In this document: positions 45,176 to 57,691 of the stretch, in pieces
Position numbering within the stretch: position 1 is the first letter of the stretch
Layout: every line of letters starts with the position of its first letter
Origin: Tetrapyrgos nigripes
Taxonomy: Eukaryota > Basidiomycota > Agaricomycetes > Agaricales > Campanellaceae
NCBI GenBank assembly: GCA_013368315.1
Contig: JAACJM010000061.1
Span: 248,001 to 312,000, forward strand
Reading direction: 5' to 3'
Length of the DNA stretch: 64,000 bases
The notes under the pieces: generated by a model
Seen by the model: only the letters and a program-made list of their open reading frames with translations
What the model was told of the DNA's origin: nothing
Databases searched by the model: none
Translations under genes and position numbers: made by a program

Positions 45176-47800
45176 GGTGCGTGTGGTGGTGGTAGTGGAA
45201 AGAGTCAACGTGTGTACTGGCAGGATGCATGCTTGAAACATGGCAGGAGTGCCACACGACGCTGCATGCCAAGCATGTGATCGCCAAATTTGGAACTCGC
45301 CACGAGCTTGGATTGATGGTTTGTCGCGACTGTCTGGACACTGACAGGAAGTATGATTCCAACATTAACAGCTTGAATGCGCATGCCAGGCATGTGTCCC
45401 TCCATTGCCTGACTTTCGAGACAACCCACTCATCACTCAAAATTTGATCAGCTTGTACATGTTCACCTTCTACGCGTCTGTGTACTACCTTCACTTTAAC
45501 GCCGAGTCACTTTGGCTGTTCGCTCGCATGCCCGGTCACCCACTCCATCTTGTCAGTTCCCTCGGTGTTTCTTCTAAAACCCGTGCCCTGAACACTGTTC
45601 CGTCCTTCCTCAGCTCATATCCAGCGAAAGTCTTCCTCATTTTCCGCAAGGCCGTTCATCACACCCAATGCCTCTCCCCCGCATAAACACCAGTTTTGCG
45701 TTCACATTGGGCTAGTCAGTCGCCTGAAATCCCTCCCCACCTCGTCACTTGAAGATCGAATCTATTCTCAAATGCATGAAAAGGAAACGTACCAGGTACC
45801 AGAGAGGTTTGGCGAATGGGGCCCAAGCCGGGGGTGCGAATGAGAGGGATTCTGTGGGTGCGAGTGGAACGAAGAGTGATGCGGGTTTGGGTTCTGCTCA
45901 GCTTGGTGGTAAAGCCATCCTTGGAGGTGAGTTGTCTCATACATATTTTTTAACAACAGACGACTGATACTACTTCTTTTTTTTCGTTTTCTGTCTTCTT
46001 TTCTTTCTATGTATCTGGCCACTGAAGCAACCTCCATACCCACCTCCACGTCCACGTCAAGACTTACAAACGTCGACCGTAACCTCTCGGAATCATTCTG
46101 TTTCTCGCCAACCCCATCTCCAACACGTCGAACGCATCCAATGACCTAGACACCCCCTCACCCGTTCGCTCTCATGCCGCCGTTACCATCTCTTCATACG
46201 GTGTCAGAGTTGATTGAGGATTCGCAAAAGCCTGATCGGTTCCAAAGGTGGTTTGGCCGCAGAAAGAGCAGCAGCCGGCGCTGCTGAAGGAAGAGAATGA
46301 CTCAAGATGTCTTTCCTCGTCTCCAAGACACACACTTTCTTGCGTGCCCGTTGCCTTCCACTTCTTCCATCCTCGACGCAGATGCATAGCCACTCCAATG
46401 ACCGTAAACCTAACCCCAACCCCCAACCTCCTGCCCTTCTCCACCTTCACCAAAGAACTCACACTCACGAGAAGGGCTTTCTCCGAATCGCCGCCTAAAC
46501 CAACCGAACCACTTGGAGCGTCTTTTGACGAGGGGAAAGGACAGGTTTGGGTGGTTGTAAAGGAGGTTTGGGATGATAATGTCAAGGCGTTTTCATCGGT
46601 TTTTGGAAGTAGAGGTGGTGGTGAAGAAGGATGTGATGATGAGGGAAAATATAGTAGTGGTAGTTATAGTGGGTGGGTATGAGGGATGATATTGATGATA
46701 CTCAAGGTACATTTCCTTTCATCGTTTTGGCTTCGTTTTCAGTGTCGGTGTCATTTTTTCGAGTTCATCCTTTTTTGCCTCAAATTTTATTTCATATCGA
46801 GGACAAACGTTTAATAACCACTTCTTTCTCCTCTTCTTCGTCCAGACGTCTCGCCCAACCCACACGGATGCTCCCTGACTCCCTCTCCCTATGTCCCTGC
46901 CCAACGCTCCCAACTTGATTCTTTTGCCAGCTCCCAAGTCAATAGATGTCTTCACCTCGTTCCTATGTTGCCCACTCCAGCACCACCAGAGTGCAGGTGC
47001 TGGTACTTCACCGTCTGGGCATTTCGGGATTTAGGTCTGGGTTGGAGTCAAGTCCAGGCAGCGATCAAGTGTCTTGGGCAAATCTTTACTCCAAGGCTTC
47101 AGGCCCTGACGAAGGGCAATCCTTACACTCTTCTACGTACCTCTGGATTCACCGTTCCTTATAATCGTCGTCGTCATCGTCGTCAAAATCTCGACATTTT
47201 GACTATCACGCATGTCACATCAGTCACACCTGTCACATACAAATCCAAATGCTCAACATCATAGCACGCCAGCACTCTGCGCAATTCTCGCCAAACTCAC
47301 GGTGGTGATTGCTGGATACTACTGGATACTCTGGATGGATCCCGGATGGCCTCGAAGCTGCTGGCTTTGAAAGTATTTCGATGATTTGGTTTTTTGGATG
47401 ATGAACCTACGATGGCTGCTAGCGTACTCGGTCCATCTGCGTTCGCTTTGAGGCTTTCGGTGAAGCATCCTACATGATGTATCTTGCTTTGTGTGGAGTT
47501 GGGTCTTTCTAGTGCCCTGGTGTTCGGAGATATCACGATTACTACTAGTATGTTTGTTGACTCGGATATCAATCCCAAAAGACTCTTCAAGTACTTGGGA
47601 CAATGCAGAGTCCGTTATGGCTTTTCTTTCGTTAGGAATTGTTACTTCATATGTGTTATAGTGTTATGAATTTATACATGTGTCATTAGCACAGCGTGCT
47701 AATGGTCTAAGTTTTCTACAGCGAAAATGACGACAATTATCAACTATATACTATATGCTATGTGACTAGGAGACATAGCCCATCCTTCCTCATCACTCGC
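45176..47800 (+). repeat. Unit 3 segment A3
   Basis: Direct copy of 1043-3495 plus 10587-10782 and of 23309-26399 without any transposon. It therefore serves as empty site for Copia element 1, the hAT MITE and the TIR pair. Exon-like stretches (46248-46679 and about 46850-47264, plus strand) are open here but not in all copies. No recognised product. Confidence 0.55.
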
Positions 47801-50800
47801 ACACCCACAGCTCAGATTTCGTATAAGTATCTATGTGTCAATAAATCAAACATAGTAGAAAAACTTGAGAAAACGAACTGGACACGCACCTACTAGCTTA
47901 AGTATAAGCATACTGTTTCTGAGTGACTAGATCGGGAGAAAGCGGGGTCTGACTGTGACGGTACGCGCCCATCATGTCATCATCCACCATCATCGACAAA
48001 AAGCGTACAAGAGCCGCTTCAAATTACCATAACAAAGTTTCGGAATGTAGAGCACCCGACTACTGCTCTTCTTTGCGCACTGGCTTTCTCATCGTCGTCT
48101 TCCACCAAAACAAACGTCCCCCATCTCCACCTACTCATTCTCTTCCTTACGCATCTGGTCACTTTCTTCGGTGTACTATCTTCACTGCCAAGTCACTTTG
48201 GCTCTTCGCTCGCATATGATGCCTGGCCACTCACTCCATCCCTCGCATTGACCTTGTCAGTTCCTTCGGTGTTTCTTCTAAAACCCGTGCCCCGAACACC
48301 GTTCCTTCCTTCCTCAGCCCATTCCACGCAAAAGCCCTTCTCATTTTGCCCAACACTGTTCGTCACTCCCAATGCCTCTCTCCCTGAGTCCGGCAACCCT
48401 GCATATGGACTATCGTTGACTTTGGGGCTAGTCAGTCATCTAGAATCCCTCCCCACCTCGTCTCTCAATCTAGTTGCTTGGAGACTGAAGCTATTCTGGA
48501 ATGCAGAGGTTCGCAAGGGGAACGAGACGTGGCAGTGAGGTCCATGCGTGTAGTGTGCATGAGAGGGCTTCTGTGGGTGCAAGTGGAACGAAAAGTGATG
48601 CGAGTTCAGCTTTGTGGTAAAGCTGCAGGAGGTGAGTGTTCGTATACTTTTTCTCGACAATCAACGAATGGTACTAACGATTTGTTCTTGTTTTCGTTCT
48701 ACCTATCTAGACACTGGAGCAACGTCCCTACTATCCATACCTACCTCCACGTCTACCTCAAGACCTGCAAATGTCGACCGTAAACTCTCCAAATCATTCT
48801 TTTTCTCGCCCACCCTATCTCCACGCACAACGAATCCAGCACATAGAATACATCCAATGATCTCGACACTCTGACCCTCACCCGTTCGCTCTAATACCGC
48901 TGCTACCATCCCATACGGCGTCAGAATTGATTGAGGGCTTACGAGAGCCTGGATGATTCCGAAGCTGGTTCGGAGAGAGAGCAGAAAAAGCCGCAGAAGG
49001 AGCAGCAGCCGGCGCTGTTGAAGGAGGAGAATGGATGAAAACACCTTTCCTTGTCTCCAAGATGCACACTTTCTCGCATTGCCATCACTTGTTTTTCCAT
49101 CCTCAGCGCAGCTGCACTCCAACGGCCATAAATCCAACCCCCAACCCCCAACCCCCTGCTGTTCTCCTCCGCCTTCATCAAAGAACTCACACTCACGAAA
49201 AGGGGTTTGTCCGAATTGCAGCCCAAACCAACCAAACGACGAACGAGCGCCTTTGCACAAAGGGAAAGGATGGGTTTGGGTGGGTGTAAAGGAGGATCGG
49301 GACCGGGGATAATGTTAAGGCATTTTCGTTGGTTTTTGGAAATAGAGGCGATGATAAAGAAGGTGATGATGAGGGAGAACGGAGTGGTGGTAGTGGTAGT
49401 GGGTATGAGGGTATGAGGTTAGGTGGTCAAAGGGATGATATCTAAGGTACATTTGCTTTCATCTTTTCCCGTTTCCGTTTTCTTCTGCCGGTTCTCTTCA
49501 TTTTCATTTTCAGTTTCAGTGTCGGTTTCATTCTGACTCCCAACAAAAACAGCTCAACACTTCGCTCTGGCGTGTAGACAAATCTTTGTTTCAGGGTTTC
49601 AGGCTTCCACGCAGGGTATTGCTTACACTTTCTGTCTCTGTCCCCCATTGATCACAATTCTCGTCGTAGTCGTCGTCAACGTCCTTTTTCTGACTCTCAA
49701 CCGTCACGCTGTCACGCTCGTCACGCCTCCAAACCTCTGAACGTCCAAAACAACAAAACATCGCAGCTCACCAACTCTCCGCGTAATCCTCGGCAAATTT
49801 ACTGTGGCGAATACAGGATACCACTTGATGCTCTGAAAGGAGTTGGATGGTCCTAACACTGCTGGTTCTGGAACTATGTCAAGGGCTCGGGAGCCTCGGT
49901 TTTTAAATAGCGAAATCTACGAAAGCCAGCAGCATGTGTACATTTGCCCGGAGGTGTCATTTTCTCCTTTTTTTCCCTTTCTGTCTCTTCCAGATCTCTC
50001 TTTCATGATCCCGTCGTCGTCGTCAAGGTTTCTTGACGTCAGCCGTAAACTCTCTGGATCATTCTCTTCCCCACTACGGCCACCACCACCGCCATTCAAC
50101 GCTCCAGATACACTTGCCCCACGATACCCTTCGCATCGATACTCCCCATTTCTGGATCAAGTTTGAGTAATCATGCGAGTGGAAATGCTAACACGAATAA
50201 CGGATCAAGGAGGACGATTCCGTTGTCATTCTCGTCTCCTGGGTCTGGGCTGAGATCGGGGTCTGGTGCAGACGGCCAACAAGGCCATGGTAATGAGAAA
50301 GATGGAAGTGTTGGTGGAGGTGAGCCCTAAGGTACGTTCGCTTTCCGTTCTTTTTTCTCATCTCTCTCTCTCTTTGTTTTAAATCTAGTTTTAATGGGAT
50401 ATAAACGCGTACTAAGCAATGTCCTCTTTTCCTTCCTTTCTCCCTTTCATACCCTTCTCTACCTTTTTCCAACCGCGTCGCCAAAAACCGCTTGACGTCG
50501 GACGTAAACTCCCGGTATCGTTCTCTTCTTCCAACTCTATATTTAGCCCATTCGCCATTATCACTTCTGTCTACCCGCTCCACTCAAACACCCAACCTAA
50601 CACCTCAAATGTTACTGTAACCAGCTACATATCATAGAGGAGGATTTTGGCGAGGGATTACTGATGGTACGTTGGCTTTTACTTTCCTTTCTCGCGCCGT
50701 ATTTTCTCAAATTTCATTTCGTTTCGATCCGATATAAACTCGTATTAACCCCTTCTTTTTCTTACTTGCTTCTTTAGCTTTTCGTCCAGAAAAACGCTCT

Positions 50801-52324
50801 CTCTGCGCTCGTTAGCTCCCCACATCCAGTCCACGTCTCTTTGCGTTTGTTTATTCCCTTGCTCCAAGGTAAAAATTTGGCTAGATGGAGGATTCAAGGG
50901 TGACTATGATGCTGAGGTGGATCGTCTTGTATGCCTTCAATTCAACTTGGGATCCTTGAACAGAGTTTGGATGCGAAGTCGGGGACAGGAAAGAATGGGA
51001 ATGGGGAGATGGTTGAGTTGTGGTTGAGAGTCATATTGGGCTTGATGTCGATGACGACGACGATGATGACGAGGCGAAGTTTTTGGGAGTGAAGAGGTTA
51101 CAAAATAGATGGACGAAGCCACACTTATGTAGATCTATATACAGAAAGAAATGGTCAAATTCTTCCATACACACCAACTCATAAATACCCCGCGAGCACA
51201 TGCACACCAAAAATCCATTGCAAACCAACTAAGAGAGCACCTTGGATCAGAAAAGCAATGGTGTTGAAGAGAGGGAGTTAAGTTGAAGGATCGGGCACAG
51301 TTCTCAGCCGCCAGTACGAGATGGGTTTGACGTGGGTGCTGGGGTAAGTTTGAGTGCAACAAGAAGGGTATCGTCATTATCTTGTCAATGTTCGTCTATT
51401 TTTCTGGGTCTGAGTGCAGATCAATAGGAATGGAAGTGGAACTGGCAGTATGAGTGAGGATCTGGGCTGGTATGATAAAGTAAGTCTATTTTATTTCCGT
51501 TTTCTCTTTCCTTTCGCACTATCAACTTTTTTTCTTCTCTTTCTTTGTTTCTTCCGAGTCGTTACTTCTCTCGTTCTTTTTCATTTTATCATCAGATATT
51601 TCTTTCTCCGATCTATTTGCTACAATAAAAACTCATACACTCCTTTCCCCCTTTGCTCTCTTCCTTCGTCCAAATGCGTCGCCTAATTACCTACAAATGT
51701 ACGCTCCCTATGTCCCCATCTAGCAATGCGGACAATTTATCTCATTTGCTGGTGCTCACGTCGCTAGACGTATTCGCCTCGCTCCCGTATCTTCCACTTC
51801 AGCGGCAACTCTTCCATCTCCCTCGTCCCAAAATAGAATTTCATCGAAAAAAGAGGACTTCAGATTCAATTATGATGCCGATGCCAGGGGGCAAGGCGAG
51901 CCTAGCCTTTTCTAGGCCTTGGACGTCTACTTTGGCTGTTGCGGCTCCAGAGGCAGAGATGGGGCACAGTGTTGTTGGGCATGATTTAATCACAATGAAG
52001 ATCAGGATAAATATGGTGGCTTTTTGTGAGAGAAAACCCGGACTGCCGGTGATTGAAAATATATGCTTGACCTATTTGTCTTCGTCGTTTTCAGTATTTT
52101 GGCACAGCGTACACCTCACTCAATCACTCACGTGGGCTCAAACTCAGCCTGGATGCTATTCCCAGCATAGAGTGTGGCAGTGGGGCTAAAGACGATGGAT
52201 GGATGTGGCGGTGACGGAGGTGGTTTTGATCTTAATTTTTAAATATTCTGTTGCATATGCCCTTCTCATGCGATGCCAGAATTGATTGAGGAAGGGTCAT
52301 CATCATGGAATCTGGAAGGGGAAG
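47801..52324 (+). repeat. Unit 3 segment B3
   Basis: Direct copy of 13614-18200 and 27272-31810, free of transposons up to the MITE at 52325. The same relic modules are visible (near 49440, 50330, 50665, 51480) with copy-specific indels. No intact gene recognised. Confidence 0.55.
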
Positions 52325-52487
52325 AGTATTTTGACAAAAAACTGGTTGACTGGTGCCTGTCAAAGTTTGGCAGGCGCCAGTGGAAACCAGTCACCATTCG
52401 TTAAGCGAGCTTAAGCGACCAGCCAAGTCCAAAATCCACCAGTAAAAATCTTAAATGGCAACGCGCACAACCTCTGCTAGCTTCTGT
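52325..52487. mobile_element. Truncated MITE, left part only
   Basis: Same position in the unit and same sequence as 31811 onward, starting AGTATTTTGACAAA. It breaks off at about 52487, where the LTR of Copia element 3 begins. The insertion therefore predates the split of units 2 and 3, and the Copia element landed inside it. Confidence 0.8.
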
Positions 52488-52717
52488 GTAAGATAGCGAG
52501 TACGTATTAGTACGAGCGTACCCAGGAGTTCACACGAAGATGGTGAAACGACTGGGGTGTCAGATATGAGAATTGTAGGTATATATGAGCCGGGTGTTGA
52601 ACCCGGGTCAGGGTACCTTGGAGTTTAGAGGATCAAAGGAAAAGAAATTAGGAAAAGAGAGAGGCGGATATGCCACAATAGGAAATAGCCCCTAACTAGG
52701 GACTCTCATTCTCGACA
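52488..52717 (-). repeat. 3' LTR of Copia element 3
   Basis: About 230 bp, related to the solo LTR at 18919-19205 (shared blocks around CCAGGAGTTCACA and TAGCCCCTA, and the same terminal TGTYGAGAATGAG on the minus strand). Confidence 0.75.
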
Positions 52718-52741
52718 CTCCCCCTGAGTCCCTAGATTCTT

Positions 52742-55259
52742 CTAACCAACTGTAATACCCAGCTCTTTGACAAACTTCTCAACCAACGGACGACTGAGGG
52801 ATTTCGTCATAATATCAGCAATATTGTCAGTAGATGGAATATACTGAAATTCCAACTCCCCCTCACGAACTGTATCTCTAATCCATGCCCATGCTGTATC
52901 GAAATGCTTGGTTTGGCCATGCTTGGTAGTAGCTTCGGTAAGCGAGATTGAGCTGGTATTGTCGACATTGATAATGAAAGGATAATCTCGTCTCATCTCC
53001 ACTCCATTTAACCACTTCCACATCCACTCAGCCTGTTTCCCTGCATGAACCATCGAAAGATACTCCGCTTCAGTAGTCGATAGGGCAACTACCCTCTGCT
53101 TTGATGATGACCACGATACAGCACCTCCCGCAACCATGAATACATATCCCATAGTTGATTTCCGAGTCACTAATCCGTTTTCCTCTTTGATGTCTGAGTG
53201 CGAAGCATCTGCGAAACCAATAGGTTTTATCCCATCTGGTATGCTGAGGTTATCCCGATGACGGTAAGTGTCATGAATCGTCTCCCGCCTATTCATTTCC
53301 TTTCTATTCTTTTCCTTTTACTACCTATTTCCCACTTTAACCCCATAAATACTAACCATTTCTCATCATCGTCTATAGTTACCATCTCCATAGATCTATG
53401 ACTCACACTCTTATCTCCTCTGATTCCTATCTCCATGGACATTCTCACTGTCAATCATTTTTTATGATCTAGTACCTTCATCTATCCATATCTAGCTCAT
53501 TACTCTCTCGCCCTAGACATTTCCACATGATACCGTCTATTATTACTTACTCTTTCCCATCTGTTCATATTTTACTTATATACCTGTGATCCTTGCAACC
53601 TATTCCTTAGTTCGTTAACTTCGTCTCCGCTCCGTACTCTTACTACGCAGTGTAGAGCCTAGTCAGCTTACTTCTCTCTATCTCTTTATCTCTCTATCTC
53701 TCTATCTCTCTTGACCAATCTATTCTCCTGTGAATCGACTCTCTCGTATTGTGTGACTTGGGTGGTTATTGAGTGTACCGACAACCTTGACAGTAAGTTA
53801 TCTGGTAACTGGCGGTAGTCTTCAGATATGCGAGGAGGTGTAGAGCCGATGCCCAATGGATGGGTCTAGGATCACTGGAGTATCTCTGCAGCAATGAGAC
53901 AGAGAATGCGATGTCTGGACGTGTTCCTTGACAAACGTGATTCAAGGCACTGACTAAACTGTAATAGTTGTTGTCCATCATGAAGAGTTTATCGTCCGTC
54001 GGGATAGGTTGAGGTTGACTATCAATGAAATCGACTCCTGGAGATAAAGGGGTGTATTTCGGAGCACAGTCCATCATCCCGAATCGTTCCAACGTTTTTT
54101 TGATCAATGGGCGTTGATGGAGAGAGATGTTCTTGGAATCTTTGTAGAGATGCACAGTCATGCCCAACACTACATCAGGTTCACCATAATCCCTAAACTT
54201 GAACTGCTCAGCAATCTCCTTTCGCATCCTTTTCCCATCTTCAGCCATGGTCGAAACTCCAGTCACATCAGCGGTGTAGGTTACCGTGATTGTGCTACCG
54301 AGAGGTGTACGTCGGTACCTGACACATGGATCAGCAGGGTTCGATTTGAAACCCATTTCGCGATATTGTTTGTCAAGGAGCTTGAACCAATTGTTCCCAG
54401 TGTCCATCGAGCCGTAAATGTTGATGTTCATGAGTAAGACGGTCTCGTTTCCATCACGAAGGGAATACCGATCCTTGAATCCATCAGGAAGCGTTAAGTA
54501 ATTCACTCCTTGTGGCTTCGCATTGAGATATGTGCCAGTGAAATCTCCTGACCACAAATCTAACCCCTCGTATGCTGCAATCGCGATCGCGAACCGTTCC
54601 GACTCGTACCTCGCAACAATCGCCCACGTATCGTCATAATGGACACCCTTGACTTGGTCATACCCTCGAACGACTAGCCTCGCCCTCCGTTCAGTGATTT
54701 TCCCATTCCCATCTAACCGGAGAGCGTATACCCATCGAGTAGTGATAACCTTCGCATCTTTAGGTCTAGGAACAGGAGTGAATGCCTTTCAGGAATCTAA
54801 TTTCATCAACTCTTTCTCCATAGGCTTCATCCATAAGTTGGGTCTCTTCATCGCTTCCGCATATGAGTTCGGAACCCATGTATTCTCGGGTTCGATAACC
54901 AGTTCCAAATTGGCTGTGAAAGCAGTGGGGTTGTCTTCCTCATCAAATTCTGGGAGTAATTCGATGGTATTGTCGTTGTCCTTTGCCCATTCTTCACCTC
55001 TGTCCTGAGCTTCACTTTCCCGCTCCTCATATTCCTTGGATTGGATGAAATCTTGGGTCAGATTGCGACTGCGAGTAGACGATCTAGTAGTGACGGTCCC
55101 CCATATTTCAGCTTGTGTACGACGGTTACGTTTTTGTTGTGGGGGATTAGGAATCGGCTGTTCAGAGTCTGTAGCAGGAGTTGGCGTTAGCGGCGTTAAT
55201 GGGGTTAACAATGTCAGGTTAGCAGTCTTCGGGTCAGAATTAATTGGCGTTTGAGCCAC
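52742..55259 (-). pseudogene. Copia pol pseudogene of element 3 (linker, RT, RNase H)
   Basis: In reading order: integrase-RT linker (55259-54789, acidic, with PLTPLTPTP), RT (about 54790-53793) and RNase H (53268-52742; DASHSD, STTEAEYLSM, ADIMTKSL). The frame is open except for a TGA at about 54789-54791, probably from a Trp codon (S-W-K), and the solo-LTR insertion, which splits the sequence just after ASYQITY. In RT the first aspartate of the expected Y-x-D-D is alanine (YTADV, codon at 54270-54272), so the enzyme would be dead even if the stops were read through. Gag, protease and integrase are missing, cut off by element 4. Confidence 0.85.
53269..53792 (+). mobile_element. Solo LTR of the Gypsy chromovirus family
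   Basis: 524 bp matching the LTR at 57162-57678 in the same orientation, starting TGTCATGAAT and ending CTTGACA. It is flanked by the 5-bp duplication GTAAG (53264-53268 and 53793-53797) inside the Copia pol frame. It differs from the 5' LTR at 57162 at many positions, mostly transitions and small indels. Confidence 0.93.
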
Positions 55260-55285
55260 GATTGGGGAATCGGGTTTTGGGGTTG

Positions 55286-55519
55286 TATTAGACTTAGGTT
55301 ATCTTAGCGAATAATCTTAGTGAGAGTCACAAAGTGGGGGTAAGAGTGTGCGAACGTATCTCGCTTAACTCTCAAGTATATATCATTAATCAGAGTAGTA
55401 TAATAATATAAATAGTCTAAGTATATCCATATGATCATTTGACCATATGTCCGCAGTACCTGATTGATGCTGTATGCATAGTAACTTAGTAACTTGATTG
55501 TTATCATTTAATTCCAACA
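55286..55519 (-). repeat. 3' LTR of Copia element 4
   Basis: 234 bp, minus strand TGTTGGAATT to CTAATA, matching the solo LTR at 12185-12420 in boundaries and sequence. The pol stop codon (55508-55510) lies inside it. Confidence 0.82.
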
Positions 55520-57161
55520 CTCCCCTTCAAGCGGATATCCCTTGATCTTATCAGCGGAGAGAGCTTTCGTAAGTATATCTGCAAGTTGATCATTAGTTGA
55601 CACATGTTTAACTCGTATGTATCGTTGATGTATCCGATCAGTAAGGAAGTTTTTACAGATATTGAAATGCTTAGTTCTCTGAATATGTTGTTCTTCAGGA
55701 GCACGTATAATTGCCAAAGTAGATGCACTATCTGAGTTGATAAGTACTGGCTCCTGTTTGCCATTTAGAATTTCTTCTATAAAACCTTTCAAATAAATAG
55801 CTTCTTGTGAGGCATGTGCAAGTGTGCATAGTTCAGCCTCAGTAACTGATAAAGTTACCAGTGTGCCTCGCTTACTTGACCAAGAAATAAGCGATTCAGC
55901 AAATTTGAATGCATAGCCCATGATTGGTTTATTGCCATACGTGGACATACCATCAGAGTCGGCAAATCCATAAGTAGAAGTAATAGTAGGGCTCCCTAGG
56001 TTGAGCCAGTAATCGCAAGTTCCTTTTAGATAAAGATAGCATTGTTTAGCTGCAGCGTAATGCTCTTCACCTGGATCATTAAGGTATCTTGCTAGTTGAC
56101 CAGTGCAATATGCAATGTCTGGCCTAGTGCATTCAGCAACATATTGTAAACCACCAACTAGTGACATATAGTGTTTAATAGCAGCAGCGTCCCATTGCGG
56201 TTCACTCCCAGGTCCAGGGCTAAGATTTTGCCCAGGTAGCATAGGTGTACGGCGTGCATGTAATTGGTCAAAATTGTATCATTTGAGAATATTCTCAATG
56301 TAATGTTTCTGACAGAGTTTAATAGTATGATTATTCCTATTTTGTTGAATTTCCATACCGAGAATCCAGTGGATTTCTCCACCGTCAGTGACTTGGACGT
56401 GTCCACTAAGTGCAGTAACGAAAGTTTGTGCAGTAGCTTTGTTGATAGTACATAAAGTAATGTCATCAACATGACAAGATAGTATTAAAATGAGTTTATT
56501 CTCATGATATCGGTAGAATACCGCATTATCGTAAGTAGACTTCTTAAGCCCTAGTAACTTTATGAGAATATTGCATAATTTTTCATACCATCGACGACCA
56601 GCTTGTTTCAGCCCATATAGAGTCTTTCTGAGTTTAAGTACGTAGCCTTCAGGTAAGTTAGGTAGTAAATTACCCGGAGGTGGACGAAGGTATAATGTTT
56701 CCTCGTCAGTAACATTTCCATAAAGATAGGCAGATTTAATATCAATCTGAGTAGTTTCATAGTCTAATGAAGCTGCAAGAGCAAGTATAAAACGTGTACT
56801 GCTCATGCATGCTACAGGGCCAAAGATATCATTTGCATAGTAATCAATGCCTTCTTGTTGACTAAAGCCTTGTGCTACTAGTCTAGATTTCAATTTGGTC
56901 TGTTTGCCAAGTTTGTACTTAGTTTTGTAGACAAATCTGGAACCAATGATATTCGCATCAGCAGGAGGTTTGACGTATTCCCAGGTTCCTAGACTTTCTA
57001 GAGATTCTATCTCAGCTTTCATGGAATCAAACCATGCATCACGTTGTGGATGATTGAGTACATCCTTAAATGAAATTGGATCGCCAACGTTATCAGCGTA
57101 GTAAACATTGAATTCTGTTAAGAAGAAAGCAATGTTTTGTTCAACTTCATCGTAGAGTAAA
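55508..57161 (-). pseudogene. Copia pol pseudogene of element 4 (RT and RNase H)
   Basis: RT begins within the interrupted 5' side (57161) and contains the motifs SRLVAQGFSQQEGIDY, TLYGLKQAGRRWYE and CHVDDITL with both catalytic Asp. RNase H follows with FADSDG, SVTEAEL and ADILTKAL. One in-frame TGA at about 56279-56281 separates the two halves, in a place (ILK-R-YNF) where related Copia proteins have Arg. The frame ends with a few codons inside the LTR. The upstream Gag, protease and integrase are not in this fragment. Confidence 0.87.
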
Positions 57162-57469
57162 TGTCATGAATCGCTCCCCGCCTATTCATTCCCTTTCTAT
57201 TCTTTTCCCTTTACTATTTACTTCCCACTCTAACCCCATAAATATCAAACATTTCTCATCATCGTCTATAGTTACCATCTCTCTAGATCTATGACTCACA
57301 CTCTTATCTCCTCCGATCCTTATCTCCATGGACATTCTCACTGTCAATCACTCCGTATGATCCAGTACTTTCATCTATCCATATCTGACTTATTATTCTC
57401 TCGCCCTTGACATTTCCACATGATACAGTCTACTATTACTTATCTTTTCCCATCTGTTCATATTTTACT

Positions 57470-57475
57470 TATATA
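57470..57475 (+). promoter_or_regulatory. Candidate TATA box of the Gypsy LTR
   Basis: TATATA lies 31 bp upstream of 57501, where the sequence complementary to the primer site begins. That spacing fits a transcription start at about 57501. The same box is present in the solo LTR. Confidence 0.6.
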
Positions 57476-57500
57476 CCTGTGATCCTTGTAACCTATCCCT

Positions 57501-57511
57501 TAGTTCGTTCA
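57501..57511 (+). promoter_or_regulatory. Predicted RNA 5' end / self-primer of the Gypsy element
   Basis: TAGTTCGTTCA, an exact reverse complement of 57681-57691 just outside the LTR. In Tf1/sushi-type elements the first 11 nt of the mRNA fold back and prime reverse transcription. The solo LTR has one mismatch here (GTTAA in place of GTTCA). Confidence 0.65.
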
Positions 57512-57680
57512 CTTCGTCTCCGCTCCGTACTTTTACTACGCAGTGTAGAGCCTAGTCAGCTTACTTTCTCTCTATCTCTTTACCTCTCTATCTCTCTCGA
57601 TCAATCTATTCTCTTGTAAACCGGCTTTCTCGTATTGTGTGACTTGGGTGGTTATCGAGTGTAACGACAACCTTGACACT

Positions 57681-57691
57681 TGAACGAACTA
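57681..57691 (+). other. Candidate self-priming primer-binding site of the Gypsy element
   Basis: TGAACGAACTA, two bases after the LTR end, exactly complementary over 11 nt to 57501-57511; the flanking bases on both sides do not pair. No match to the usual initiator-Met tRNA site was seen. Confidence 0.65.

Larger units (their letters stand above)
52488..55285 (-). mobile_element. Copia retrotransposon fragment (element 3), 3' part
   Basis: Carries a 3' LTR (about 52488-52717), a purine tract (AGGGGGAG on the minus strand at 52718-52725) and a pol 3' half on the minus strand. It is interrupted by a Gypsy solo LTR (53269-53792) and cut at 55285 by Copia element 4. Its family differs from elements 1 and 2. 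The left boundary is uncertain by about 2 bp. Confidence 0.85.
55286..57161 (-). mobile_element. Copia retrotransposon fragment (element 4), 3' part
   Basis: 3' LTR (55286-55519), purine tract (GAAGGGGAG on the minus strand, 55520-55528) and RT-RNase H on the minus strand. It is cut at 57161 by the Gypsy element; the missing 5' part may lie beyond the window. It is inserted in Copia element 3. A solo LTR of this family is at 12185-12420. Confidence 0.87.
57162..57678 (+). repeat. 5' LTR of the Gypsy chromovirus
   Basis: 517 bp, TGTCATGAAT to CTTGACA, matching the solo LTR at 53269-53792. Confidence 0.92.

Noticed and set aside
53269..53792. Spliceosomal intron or host promoter within the Copia pol
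   Set aside because: It matches the Gypsy LTR at 57162 end to end and is flanked by a 5-bp duplication, so it is a solo LTR.
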